This document shows, piece after piece, positions 30,856 through 43,221 of a stretch of 64,000 nucleotides of DNA. Under the pieces are notes generated by a model. It had not been told where the DNA came from, searched no databases, and was given only the letters and a program-made list of their open reading frames with translations. Each line of letters begins with the position of its first letter. Position 1 is the first letter of the stretch. Both the position numbers and the translations under genes were made by a program. Origin of the DNA: Nelumbo lutea (lineage: Eukaryota > Streptophyta > Magnoliopsida > Proteales > Nelumbonaceae); contig JAKGHH010000002.1 in the NCBI GenBank assembly GCA_022828595.1, forward strand, positions 38,534,222-38,598,221, in the 5' to 3' direction.

Positions 30856-33090
30856 TTAGTATTGGGGATGTAACATATTGTATTAGAGCCGTATATTCTT
30901 GGGAGAACATGGCAGATGGCACCCCCACCTAGTCCAAAATTGCGGAACAAACTTTGTATAGGCAACGGAACATGATCAACCTAGTGAAGTTCAAGGGAGT
31001 TCAAATAGAGATAAGGATCTTGGAAAAAGGTTCAAAGAATTGTTTCTTGTCAATCACATGGTGATAAAGATTTCCAAATCTAAGGGCCCGATGACAGAAC
31101 TTGGGGTTGTACAAAAGTCAGGAAATGGGTTCTTAAGACTTTAACAAATAGAGTTCTTCTCTCAAGATGCCCAATGTCAATTTGTCATTCTTTGATAGTG
31201 ATTACCAAAGGGGATGGTTAAGAAAGTGTAGTTCTTTTAGATGTATCAATTCATGTTCCACTTGGAAGGGAATGTTGATCTGTCTTTTCAAGATTATCTG
31301 GAAGGTAAGGGCTTTGTTTATTGGGAATAATTTACTCAAAAGTTGTTTTCTAAAGATTTGGAGAAGTCGGATATGAAAATATTGTAGGGGATTTCAATAA
31401 ACTGCAACAAATAGCCTTTATGATGGTACATCAAGAACAGTTTGAGGAATTCAAATCCTACATGGTTCAGAGAAATCATGGTCTTACTGAGGACTATTTA
31501 ATCTCTAGTTTCCTAAGTGGCCTAAAAGATTAAATTCATACAATGGTGCAAATGTTTAACCCTCCTACCCTCTATCAAGAGGCTTATCAATCCTATCATG
31601 AACACCTAGAACTTTAATCGTTCTCAACCTTTTAAACCCCTTACACAGCCTCAGACCTACCCTCCACAACCCTTCAACAATCCAGAAACCCTTTCTTGAC
31701 AAGAAAACAAATGAGGTGCAGACTCTTTAAGACCATGACCTTGGCCAAAAGGAGAGTCAAAAGGGATAAGGGTCTTCACTACATTTTTAATGAGAAGTTC
31801 ACATTAGACCATAAGTGTAAAGCAAAGCAAGTGTGTATTTTGATGGAAAATGAGGAGGAAGAAAGTACATAAGATGAGCTTTCAGCCATTGACGCACAAC
31901 ATTAGGTAAAACCAGAGGAGGAAATGAAGATATCAGTGCATGCTCTTGCAAGGCACACATCACACAACACTATTAAGATCATTGGAAGGGTAGAGATGAG
32001 GCCTCTGACCATTCTAATTGGCATTGGCTCATCATATAGCTTTTTGTATCTTATTATAGTTTCATAGACAGGTTGTGCTACAAAAGAGGCTAGTCCATTA
32101 TATGTTATAGTGGCAAATGGCAACAGAATGGTGAGTAATGTTAGGTGTCCACAATTAAAATGTGGACCATGAATGGACATGAGCTCACAACTGATTTGAG
32201 AACATTATCATTAGGATGATGTGACATGGTCCTAGGGGTTGATTGGATGAAAGCACACATTCCAGTAGTATTGGACTATACTTCAACTTAGCATTAACAA
32301 GCAAGGCAAGAAGATTACGTTGAAAGTGTGGCATACTGTTGATCTCAAAGCATCACAGAGGCTACTCAAGAAGAGTCCTTTTAGGCTCTTTGAACAATTG
32401 TTCTCTATCTTAGTTGAAGAAAGCAAGTACCTCACTCCCCTTCTATTAAATAGTTTTTGCTTGAATTTTCAAGATGTTTTTGTTAAGCCAAAAGGGCTAC
32501 CTCTTGCTAGAAACCATGATCACCACATTCCTTTTAAGCCTAATTCTATACTTGTAAACCAAAGGGCCTATTAATACCCTCATGTTCAAAAATGAGAGAT
32601 AGAAAAAATGGTGACAGAAATGCTACAATAAGGTATAATCAAATCTAGCCTTAGTGCCTTTGCCTATCCTATGCTTGTGGTGAAAAAGACAAATGGGAGT
32701 TAAAGGTTTTGTATAGACTATAGGCAACTCAATGAGATAACTGTTAAATACAAGTTTCCTATACTTGTCATAGATGAGTTAATAGATGAATTGTATGGTG
32801 CTAAGATATACTCAAAATTGGACTTAGGATTAGGAACCATCAAATCAGGGTGTGGGAGGAGGATGTTCCAAAGATAGCCTTGAAAACTAATCATGGTCAC
32901 TATGAGTTTAGGACCATGCCTTTCAATTTGACTAATTCCCCAACTACATTTTAGGCCTTCAAAAATGAGGTTTTCACACTATAACTAAAGAAATTTGTCC
33001 TCATATTTTTTGATGATGACATTTTTGTTTACAACTCTGACTTGGAGAGTTACTTAAATCACTTGAACTATGGGAAATATATACTCAAGT
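30856..33090 (+). pseudogene. decayed Ty3/gypsy gag-pol
   Basis: Heavily mutated fragments stand in the normal order. A gag end (31420-31620) has EEFKSYMVQRNHGLTEDYLI and SSFLSGLKD. A zinc-knuckle remnant (about 31740-31870) has the LHYIFNEKFTLDHKCK pattern. A retropepsin-like site at about 32010 reads LIGIGSSYSFL where Asp is usual. Reverse transcriptase (32430-33080) shows [40 protein letters not shown] and a [10 protein letters not shown] strand, ending near FFDDDIFVYN, the active-site region. Many stops and frameshifts. A weak GTATTAGAGCC near 30880 may be its primer site. RNase H, integrase and 3' LTR are absent. Confidence 0.75.
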
Positions 33091-34814
33091 CCAACCATTA
33101 GTATTCTATGCCTTAAGACATTTTAAAATCTCGAAAGTACACTTCTGTTTAACCTCTCATCCAAATAGTCTTTTAAATGCATGAAATGTACTTGGTGTTA
33201 AGGAAAAGAGACCCGTTACGAAGTGACTTTCATTAATTGAAAAACTTTGAATGACAATGAGAAAGACCAAGAAATTGACCAAAACAACAAAGATGCCACT
33301 GATGTAGATTGGAGAGGGTGCTCCCCAACCCCAATTGAACTGAATTAGTTTATCAATTTTTCTTCTTAATGGAGAATGAAATGAATATAGAAGATTTTGA
33401 AAGAATTTGCAGTTCATTTCAAACTTCAAACTTGAGCAAGGAAGAGTTGCTTTGCCTACTAAGTCCATCTTCATCGAGAAGGATTTGTAGTCAATTAAGT
33501 AGCCAATATTTCTTGCCCACAAGCAAACATGGTGGTGTGCTTTGATCTCAGTTGATACATTTGTAGTTTGAAGATTTCTTGTGTTGGAAAAAGCATCATG
33601 GGATATCTACAACCTAAAATTTGGAATAACAATTTCCTTTTTGTTCACAATCAATATCTATTATATCACCAAGAATCTAATAGCTTTAGTGGGTCAACGC
33701 CTAAGACCTCAATAATTGGCCAATGTACATCATTCAAGTGTGAGACTAGGGTTTGATAGGGAGTAGATTAAATCTCATAGCAGAGCCAAAACAGGCTCAT
33801 AATAGAGTTGTTCTATAAAGTGGAAGGAAAGGAAATAAAGAGGAAGAAGAAGGTGAAAATAAGAAAAAGAAGTTGGAGAAAGAGAGAATGGGGTGCTATT
33901 CTAGCCTCTTCGTTGTTAGGGAGGTTGGAGATGTTAAAGAGTACCCCCTCCCCTTTGCATCCTTCATTGTTAAGAGACTCCCCTCCCCCTTTTATTCCAA
34001 ACTTGTGGCACTCATCTTAAATAAATTATGAGATAATGGGCAGTTTAGTGATTTCACTATTTGCTATAACATCAATTAACATACTGGACCTGAGTATATA
34101 TTTCTCAAAGTTTAGGGTATTGAAATGTGGCACTTGAGTGTTCAGGTTCTTAGGTATCACTACTCCCAAAGTATAAGGCACTTATTTATAATTTTCCCTT
34201 TAAAAAAATTACAAAAATAAATGTAAAACACAATTGGTGGAGAAAGCAAATCTTGAATGTAGATCTAGTAGTTGGAGTGAGTTGGGATGGGTTCAAGTCA
34301 GCAAAAGTAGACTATAAATATTTATATTAGGTTTGACCCATAAGTCAAATGGGTTAATGTTTCAACCACCCGGGTTAGTTGGCCTTTGACCAAGGCACCA
34401 AACCAATGTTTTTTTTTTTTACCAAAAATATGGTTTTAGCCATTCAATTTGAACGATTTAAACAATTTGTGCAACCTTTTGGTTTGAGTCACCAGAGACC
34501 CCAACCTGCATTTTTTAGGTTGGGTTGGATTAGGTTCGCAAGTTGGGTCAACTTTTTACCAGGTCTACTTGAATGAGATTAACTCATAAAGATTACATTG
34601 TACTTGTTTATACCTTATCCTTTTATTTTTTTTTTCTATTTCAATTCAACTAAGTAGACTCCATTGCTTAAACTTCTGCTTTATTCATGAATAAACAACC
34701 AAATTAAGATTCATTGAAGAGGAAACAAACCTTAATCTCTTTTGTTCTAAAGCTAAAAAGGTAAATCCTTCAAGCCTCCCTTGAGTTTTTTTGACAATGC
34801 TTTAGACCTCCCCT
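33091..34814. other. no gene recognised
   Basis: AT-rich DNA. A GAAATATATACTCA block at about 33072 recurs inverted at about 34094, so a MITE of roughly 1 kb is possible, but its ends do not align well. A minus-strand open frame at 33157-33522 has no recognisable domain. Confidence 0.35.
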
Positions 34815-34895
34815 TGTTAGAATGAAACGTTTAAAAACAATTAAACTGGTTGATTAATGATCATGTGACTGACCATTTAATCCCCCTATAACACC

Positions 34896-35185
34896 CGATC
34901 AAGCGTTTCAAATGATAGTGAATGCCATCATCGAACTATTCCTTGATGGGTATGGAAATAGTCAGCGTTTTCCTCTATTTTAAAAGGTCCCCTACCTGAA
35001 CTCTATGCATTCTTTGTGAAAAGAAAGGATTCCCCATCAATCCAAAGAAGAGGAGGCATTAGGGTTGTGATTTTGCTCGTTTTAAAGAGCTCTCACTAGT
35101 GAAGAATTTTTGTCTCCCTCCAATACAATTTTAGATATTATTTCATACACATTGGTTGGCTAAATCATGCAAAGATTGTTTTACG
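34896..35185 (+). repeat. left LTR of the decayed copia, alignable part
   Basis: Matches 39857-40125 through CCTTGATGGGTATGGAAA, GGGTTGTGATTTTGCTC, GAGAGCTCTC-like and ACACATTGGTTGG blocks. Ends in a TTTTACG where the right copy has TTTTACA. Confidence 0.75.
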
Positions 35186-37151
35186 ATGTCTTATAATTGG
35201 TATCAGATCTCAAATAGGCATAACCAATTTTGGACTAGGCTCGGTATCGATTTGACTAGGTGAGTTCATTCGTGTTAATCCAATGAGTTGGTCTGATTCA
35301 ATTCACCATGTTAACTTGGTACGGACCTATGTGATCTAACAATTTGGTTTGACCAGACTAGCTCATCTATATTTAAAACTTTGATCGACTGGTTCATGTC
35401 CCTATAAATATTAGTTTTTGATGAAACTTGGTACCCTGGGTTTTAAGACCTCCTAAATCCATAAATGTGGGTTCCACGCTCTAATTATGATTAAAACCCT
35501 ACATTTCTTCCCTAGTTCTATATAACTCAAAACTTTAATCGACTGTTCAAGGGATTTCTAAAACTATTTTGACCCAAATTTTTCTCACAATCTTGTAATG
35601 GTTTGGATTACATTATGGTAAAATTTTGTGAATTTTGGAATTAATTTAGATACTGGTTCAAATTATCATTTCATTTGTCAGTATTGTTATTCTATTTTGC
35701 TTAATATTCATCCCAACAAATCTAAATTATAATTATTTGCATGATATGTGATATTTTGCTTCATTAGACCTTTGGATTATCATGTACCAAGCCAATTTGA
35801 AACCGTTCAAATTGGATAAATCTTAAAACCACCGAAGTGGTCAGATTTTGAAAATTTTCATGGCATTCGAATGATAAATGATTGTTCGTTTGTTTTAGGT
35901 ATGGACAAAATTTGCATTGTATTGATAACATTGTCATAGATAATGACCCACCCGGGTCATTATCTTGTGCAATTGAATGGGACAAGATAATTGATAGGAA
36001 TGCCATAAATAACAAGGATTTAAGCCAAATGGAGTAAATTCCCAAAAATTTATGATTTCATATTAATCAGCCTTGTGGCAATCTTATCTATGTTGCACTT
36101 TTGCCCAAAGGTGAGAATGCAATGATATATTAGCTCTTTTCATTGGGGTAGATCCTTTAAGCTTTCAGGGTCGCTCTTGGTCTTGCCTGCTTGATGTTAT
36201 GCATCTTAGTGGCATGGTTTTGACTTAACATGCATAAGGACTTAGATACACTGTAGTGAACATGTTTTCCTCTAGTGAGTTGATCTCCATGTGTGTCTAG
36301 GAAGAGGATATGCTCAAGAAAAGTAGAGTTGATAGTGTGAATCATGTTTCACAAACACCCCAAGGGCCAAATAAGAAGAAGTTTTTCAAAGGCCAATAGA
36401 AAAAGAATATCAAAAAGTCTTAAGGGCCAAAAGGTGGGAATAGTGGAGTCCGTTATTTTTATTGCAAGCAGATAAATCATATAAAGATTATTTGGTTCAA
36501 AAAGAACATGGAGTACCTTACTAGCCCATGTAGTTTTTAACTCTAATATTGTTAAAGTACATTCTAATACTTGGTGGATTGCTACTAGAGAAACCCTATA
36601 CATTTCAAATACTATGTAGGGGTTTCTCAACAACAAGAGAATACATAATGGAGAAAGAGATTTAGTGATGGAAAATAATGTCAAAACTCGAGTTGGAGCA
36701 GTTGAAGTTTGTAAATTGATCTTGGACATTGATTTTGTTTTAGACTTAGAAATGAAATGTTATTTGTGTACCTAGTATGAGGAGAAACCTTTTGTTAGTT
36801 GCTAAACTCGATGCTCATGGTTTAAATTTAATTTTAGAAGTAGTGTTTTTAATTTAAATTTTCAATCTTGTGTTATTGGTAATGGAACCTTATATAATGG
36901 TTTATATAAATTGAAGCTTGATACTACATATGCTTCATCTCTCTTATTAATGGATGCATATAATGTTGTTGGTACTGTAAAACATTGCATTGTTAATAAA
37001 AGAGAAATACTAGGACCTTATATAATGAAAATACCGCATGTGCTTCAAGAGAAATGATTGAGAGGTTAATAAAAGAGTTGGATTTTACAATTTTTAACAC
37101 ATGTGTAGAATGAATTAAAGGTAAAATCATGAAGAGTAAAAGAAGGGAGCC

Positions 37152-37720
37152 ATGAAGAGTTCAAATCTTTTAAAATTGATACATATTGACACTTGTGGAC
37201 CTTTTCCCACATCGGCTTGGAATGGTGAAAAATATTTCATTATTTTTATTTATGATTATTTTTGTTATGGTTATGTTTATTTGCAAAATGAGAAAACACA
37301 AGCTTTGGGGTCCTTTAAGATTTACAAGGCTGAAATTGAGAATCAACTAAACAATTTGATTAAGGCGGTAAGATCTGATCGAGGAAGAGAGTACTATAGA
37401 AAATTTAATGAATTTGGGAAACATCTAGGACCTTTTGCCAAATTTTTAGAAGGGTGTAGTTTTGTTGCATAGTATACCATGTCTAGGACTCCTAAACAAA
37501 ATGAAGTAGTAGAAAGAATGAATCGTACCCTAAAGGATATGGTTAGAAGTATGGTATGCAATTCAACATTTCTAGAGTCCCTTTGGGGGAAATCCTTAAA
37601 AACTGCTGCATACATCTTGAATTGTGTACCTAATAAGGTAATCTACAAGACACTATTTAAACTATGGACTGGAAAAAAGCCTGGTCTAAGTCATTTGCAT
37701 GTTTGGGGGGTGTAGAGTAG
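37152..37720 (+). pseudogene. copia integrase core, broken
   Basis: Carries HIDTCGPFPTSAWNGEKYFI (first catalytic Asp region), VRSDRGREY (second Asp) and SRTPKQNEVVERMNRTLKDM with the Glu. LWGKSLKTAAYILNCVPNK and a HVWG end follow. A stop near 37470 separates two blocks. The zinc-binding HHCC region upstream is decayed. Confidence 0.82.
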
Positions 37721-38199
37721 AAGCTAGACTAGACTATATAAACCCCATGAAAAGAAGTTTATCCTAGAATAGTGAGTTGCAACTTTATAGGATATCCTAA
37801 GACATCTAAAGGGTATAGATTTTATTGTCCATCATGCCCAACCTGAATTGTAGAAACTTGAAATGCAAAATTTATAAGGATGGACTTATTGGTAACGATG
37901 TGCCAACTCAACATATTGAATCTGCATTTCATGTACTTCTTCTACACTTCTATTAATAAAGTTTTACCTCACCGTTTTCAATAAAATTAAAGAAAGGAAT
38001 GACAATCACCAAGTACCAATTGATGGTCATGTAGAAAGGGAAGGTCCACACTTTCCTATGGAAGTTGATAATCCATTCGTAGAGGAATTTGTAATCTACA
38101 AGAGTGTGAATTTGATGTTGGCATTGAAAGTGATCTACCCACATATAAAAAATCAATCAATTGCCAACAATCATCCAAATGGCTAAGTTTTATGATTGA

Positions 38200-38850
38200 T
38201 GAAATGTAATCAATGAAGAAGAATGAAGTTTGGGATCTTGTAGAATTGCCTAATGAAGCCAAACTAGTTGGTTGCGAATGGGTGTATAAAACTATCTGGG
38301 ATTCAAACAGCAACATAGAAAGTTACAAAGCTTGACTAGTGGTGAAGGAATTCACTCAGACAAAAGGTTTTGGTTCTAGAGAAACCTTATATCTTATCTC
38401 TAAGAAGGATTCCTTCAGGATTGTTATGGATTTCATCGCTCATTTTGATCTAAAATTACATCAAATGTATGTTAAAAAAGACTTTCTAAATGGTGTATTA
38501 CATAAAGGCGTGTACATGGTTCAACTTGAAGGGTTTGAAGTGGAAGGCAAGGAAGACCTTGTATGCAAATTAAAGAAATTGATTTATAGCCTAACGCAAA
38601 CATCAAGGCAATGGTACATAAATGTTGAAGTCATCTCCTCTTTTGGTTTTAAAGAAAATGTAGTTGACGAATGCATCTATCTCAATATCAGTGTGAGCAA
38701 GTTTGTCATATCGGTCTTTTATGTCAATGACATTTTACTTGCGAGTAATGACATAAGACTGCTTTTAGAAACTAAGCAATTTTTAACTGATAATTGTGAC
38801 ATAAAAGACATAGGAGAAGTATCTTTTGTCATCGGTATCTAAATACATCA
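38200..38850 (+). pseudogene. copia reverse transcriptase, broken
   Basis: Blocks in order: MKKNEVWDLVELPNEAKLVG, WVYKT, a stop where the family has Arg in ESYKARLV, then HQMYVKKDFLNGVLHKGVYM, VCKLKKLIYSLTQTSRQWY, and the active-site segment at about 38722 reading FYVNDILLAS. The family has YVDD, so one catalytic Asp is replaced by Asn. Ends in IGEVSFVIGI and a stop. Confidence 0.83.
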
Positions 38851-39160
38851 TGATTGGACTGAGGACATGTTGGTACTATCTCAAAAATCCTACATTGACA
38901 AGGTTCTCAAGAGGTGCGGCATGGAGCATTGTTCACTTGGAGATGTCCTAATCACTAAAGGTGAGAAGTTTAGAAAAGAGTAGTGTCCAAAACCTGAATT
39001 AGAGGCTAAAGAGATGAAGAAAGTAATGCACAAATTCTCTTATGACTCAGTTGTTGGGAGTCTCATGTACTCTCAAGTTTGCATCCGACTAGCCATTGCT
39101 TTTGCAATTACTGTACTTAGTAGATATCAAAGTATCCCTACAAAGGCTTAATTACAGAGT

Positions 39161-39463
39161 TTGGATTTTTTTTCTTCTCTAAAAACAACAGGAGAAGGTT
39201 CATGGAACATTTCCAAGCCACTAAGAATTTATTATGACAACTCTGTAGCTACTTTCTTCTCCAAGAACAACAAGAGTTCGGGTGCATTCAAACACATGGA
39301 CATAAAGTTTCTTGTTGTGAAAGAAAAGATTCGGGAACAAGAAATTACTATGGAGCATATCAACACTACAAATATGATAGTTGATCAACTAACCAAAGCT
39401 CTTAATGTAAAATTGTTCATAAAACATGTAACCCATATGGGTGTTGTAGAATCATTTGATTGA
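39161..39463 (+). pseudogene. copia RNase H C-terminal part
   Basis: RIYYDNSVATFFSKNNKSSG, KHMDIKFLVVKEKIREQEI and MIVDQLTKALNVKLF are the usual closing blocks (family: YCDNxAAxxxxxN, KHIDxKxxxVRE, DxLTKxL). The upstream half and its SKKQ region are missing. Confidence 0.8.
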
Positions 39464-39856
39464 CTTGATTACTAGGGGTCTCTTTTGCTAGAATAAAGTT
39501 GACAATATTGTTGTTCCCCTACAATATAATTTTTCTCCATTCATTCTACATCAATTATTTATTTTTCCACCATAGGGATTCTAGTGGATTATAAATAGCA
39601 GGAGTCTAAAGGGACCTTAAAGTGGAAGAGATGATATTGATCACCACATCATACAAACCATTCCACATTAAGGTTAGTGGACTATGAAGGATGTGGATGT
39701 CAATTCAGTAACTATAGAACATTATGTTTTGAGTAAGATGTGATGCTCTTTACGATTTTGTGTGAATAGTCTTATTTGTCTTAGTCTGGTTTAACATTGA
39801 AAATTCCATGAGAATGTAAATGGGTGTGCTTTTTATGGTATGTTCCTATCTCGACC

Positions 39857-40125
39857 AGGCATTTCAAATGGTAGTGGATGTCATGCATTGGCGAACCAGT
39901 CCTTGATGGGTATGGAAACGGTCGATATTTTCCTCTAAACTCTACGTGCTTTTTGTGAAAAAAAAGGCTTCCCCATCGAACCAATGAAGATGAGGCATGA
40001 GGGTTGTGATTTTGCTCATTTTAGAGAGCTCTCCCCGATAAGGAATTGTCATGGCTCCATCTAATGTAATTTCAAGTATTATTTGTTACACATTGGTTGG
40101 AAAATTGTGCAAAGAGTGTTTTACA
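39857..40125 (+). repeat. right LTR of the decayed copia, alignable part
   Basis: Counterpart of 34896-35185; ends GTGTTTTACA. Sequence upstream to about 39500 may also belong to the LTR but does not align to the left copy. Confidence 0.75.
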
Positions 40126-40617
40126 GTTTTTGATGCCCCTCACTTTTGGGGTTAAAGGGGCTTATACCCCTTCTATTAGTGTGACATTAGGAATCTACCC
40201 AAATATGTTGATTTCATAGTTTAACATGTGAAATTGCCGAATTTTCCCATGGATGAAGAATATTTAATGATTGAAATACTCTAAGAAAATCTTTTACCTC
40301 TTTGTAAAGGAAGGACAAGGGACAATGGTAAGGATGAAGGAAAACTCTATTTTGGCATGGAATAGTACCATAAAGGAAAAAAAAATTGGCATTGGAACAC
40401 CTTCTTGGCTAAAAGACTCTGTATGCTATCTATAAGAAACTATTTTTTATCCTTCTTCATAAACGTAAAATCTGTTCATTGAAAGCACATTTCAAATATG
40501 CATTTATTGTATTTGCTCTAAGATATATACTATAATCAAGATTAAAATCTTAAAATGCAAGTAAGGAAATGCAGATGTTAAAATGCTTATAAAATTTGTA
40601 GATATTAAAATCTTAGA
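40126..40617. other. no recognisable feature
   Basis: AT-rich spacer after the copia LTR. Confidence 0.5.
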
Positions 40618-40860
40618 CTCAATTTGGGAAGAGTGCAAATATAAATATGTGCAATGCAAAACCTTTATATTGTATTTGTATTATATATATTTTTATTTGC
40701 AGTCTTCCTAAACAGAGATTTAGGCTTAGTTTGGGAAGGGTGCAAATACACATGTTTTATGCAAAACCTTATATGCTATATTTATAAACATTGTATTTAC
40801 ACTGTACATATTTGTATTTGCACTCTTCCCAAACCTAGGCTTAGTTTGAGAAGAATACAA
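40618..40860. repeat. pair of palindromic MITE-like units
   Basis: Two adjacent inverted-repeat units. The first runs from TTTGGGAAGAGTGCAAATA (about 40623) to ATTTGCAGTCTTCCTAAAC. The second runs from TTTGGGAAGGGTGCAAATAC (about 40731) to GTATTTGCACTCTTCCCAAA (about 40833). A third partial copy of the left end (TTTGAGAAGAATACAAATAC) follows. Units are about 100 bp and could fold into long hairpins. Target duplications are unclear. Confidence 0.75.
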
Positions 40861-42099
40861 ATACAAATCTATCTATAATATATAAAACGGATATTTGGTT
40901 TGGTTTTAGTATAGGTTATAAAAGTTAAATTTGATAATATAATGCCAACTTAAATCTTTACTGTTGCATACACCTTTACACTAGTAATATATAAAGTAAA
41001 TACTTGGTTTTGGTGTAAATCATAAAAATTAAATTTGACTACATGTATAATCTATATTTATATATTAAAACAAAATGTGCCAACTTGGCATTTTCTTGCA
41101 TTCTGGTTTGTTTGAAAAGCACCTATCATTTTTCTAATTCTTTTTTTGATCTTTTCAAATTTTAAAATTGAACAAAATAACTTAACTGGCCAATCACCTT
41201 TAAAATCTCTCCCCACCATTAACTCATCTTTAGTTCTCTCTTTCCACTATCTTCCTTTTCATTAACCCCTTTAATTTGTTAGAAGGTTTTGTATGCCCTT
41301 AGCTTCAATCTGATTTGATATAATAAATAAAGTGCATGTTTGATTCATGTTGCTTGGTATAATTCTGTGTAAGACTCTAAAATTGGACACTTAGTGAGAC
41401 TCATGTTAGTTTTAAATGTTTACATCCATTGGATAAGTCTGGGGAGATTTATTCTGCCAAGGCTGATGCTGGTGTGCCACCAAGTGTTGGGATGGCCTAT
41501 CTCGGCCACCAGGGTAAGACCCAAGGCACATGCAGTATATGATTACTCGAATCATTGAACCAGGCCAGATTTCTAGTATTGCCTTGGACATTGGAGACAG
41601 ATGGGCAAAACTGGAAAGTTACACCTGACCCCTAGACTCGATTATGATACTTCACTAGGCGTTGGATCGGGCTGTCTTTGATGTGCTAATCAGTGAGATC
41701 CTTAGAGGGGATCAAAACCTAGGCATGTTGGGGTAGTCTAAGAATTCATTTGAGTGGGTGATCATAGTGACACGATTAGCCCCTTTGTCGGACAAAGGTA
41801 ATGATCGGGAATGCACTCTCTCTGATGGAAACCAAACTGCCGGCAATTGATTTCAATCATTTGAATTTTGTTTTTCAAAATTTATATATGATATATATAT
41901 ATACATATATATATAGTTTTGAAATGTTTGCAAATGGTTTTAATTCCCGGGATCCATGTGAGTAGAGAGTGTGACACTATTCCTTGCAGCCGAGGGAGAG
42001 GTCCTCTCTTGTCGGGCAGTGCTTAATCATTATGGGCTAAGAGGTTAAGTGTAAGGCCATTTAGGATAGTACCTGATGGGCTAACCTTGCACCTGCCCA
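40861..42099. other. no gene recognised
   Basis: AT-rich sequence with an irregular (TA)n stretch at 41884-41917. Part of 41450-42100 may belong to the copia LTR that ends at 43207, but no second LTR exists to test this. Confidence 0.4.
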
Positions 42100-43208
42100 C
42101 AGTCCCTGGGTTTTTATAAGATGGTTTGGCCCAGGGACCACTTAATGTAAGTGTTGGGCCCATATGGTCCATATGATAGGCTCAAGGGGTTCATTGGGCT
42201 TCTTAGTGAATTCGGCTAGGCCTTGTAATAAAGGCTGGGCGGAACCCATGTGGCTGGTGTGTAGATCAATGCTTGGGTCCCACGCCATACAAAGAAGCCC
42301 AACTGGGCAGTAGATTGGAAACTAGTTAAGCACTGAATACTTAATGGGCCAAAAGCCCATTTCGAACTGGGCTGATATGATCACCCATTTATGGGGCGGA
42401 TCTGAGATTAAAATTAGCAAAAGGATTGAGCCTTTAACCTTATCCACTCTAGGAGACCAAATTCAAATCAGATTTGAATTTGGTAACCTCCTGATAAGAT
42501 CAAGAATAAGCTAACTTAATCTGCAGATAGGATTAAGATCATCCCCTATCCAAATACTGATTTGGATTGTGATAACTCCTCCTTAGGAGGTTTCTTAATC
42601 AAGAAGAAAAGAGGAGAAACCCTAAGAGAACAAGATCAGAATTTGAACATAGGGTTTGTGTGCAAGAAATCATCCTGCAAATTGAGATTGGATCTCATAC
42701 ACACTCTAGAGAGAAGAGAAGCAATTTCAGTCATTTTCATCTCAGGAGTTCTCCTCCAACCATCACCATTTTTCTGATAAGATTTGATCTTTGAAGGATA
42801 GAAATCAAGAATTAGTTCTTGATATCAGTTTTTGCAGAAAGAACTGAAAATATTTGGTGCTCAGAGTTTCCAGAGGATTCTTGCGAAGGATTCAGTGTGT
42901 AGGACACACTCTACTGGTTTTGTTCCACGTACAACTGTGTCATCTTCAGTAGGAGCGGATCTTGGTGTCTTCTTTGGGCATGAACACCAACTTTGGGAGA
43001 TACTGCTTCTATGGATCAGGTATAATTCCTCCATTGTCTTTGGTTTAGATTTGGTTCGACTATGGTTCAAGTAGGATCATTGAATATTGTATTCTTAAAT
43101 TAGGGAATACGATTCCCAGTTGAAAGAAGGTAGGAAAATTTTTGAAATTCGCCCACTCATTCTGTAATCTTTATGGCATCCATACGATGGATCCTACCAT
43201 TCTTTCAG

Positions 43209-43221
43209 TGGTATCAGAGCC
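43209..43221 (+). other. primer-binding site, initiator tRNA-Met
   Basis: TGGTATCAGAGCC, separated by one base from the 5' LTR end. Confidence 0.87.

Larger units (their letters stand above)
34815..40125 (+). mobile_element. decayed Ty1/copia element with both LTRs
   Basis: LTR sequence before and after a copia-order pol region: protease or pre-integrase remnant (about 36560-37000), integrase (37152-37720), reverse transcriptase (38200-38850) and RNase H (39161-39463). The LTRs align clearly over 34896-35185 and 39857-40125, with many substitutions, so insertion is old. A TTGGTATCAGATCT primer-like site follows the left LTR at 35197. The outer LTR starts were not fixed; TGTTAGAATG at 34815 is only a candidate. 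No target duplication was established. Confidence 0.75.

Noticed and set aside
33157..33522. 121-codon minus-strand open frame
   Set aside because: Hydrophobic and lysine/asparagine-rich but without a recognised family; it lies in AT-rich spacer with no splice or context support.
33065..34205. Roughly 1.1-kb inverted-repeat element
   Set aside because: Only a 14-bp block is convincingly inverted; flanks and target duplication do not support element ends.
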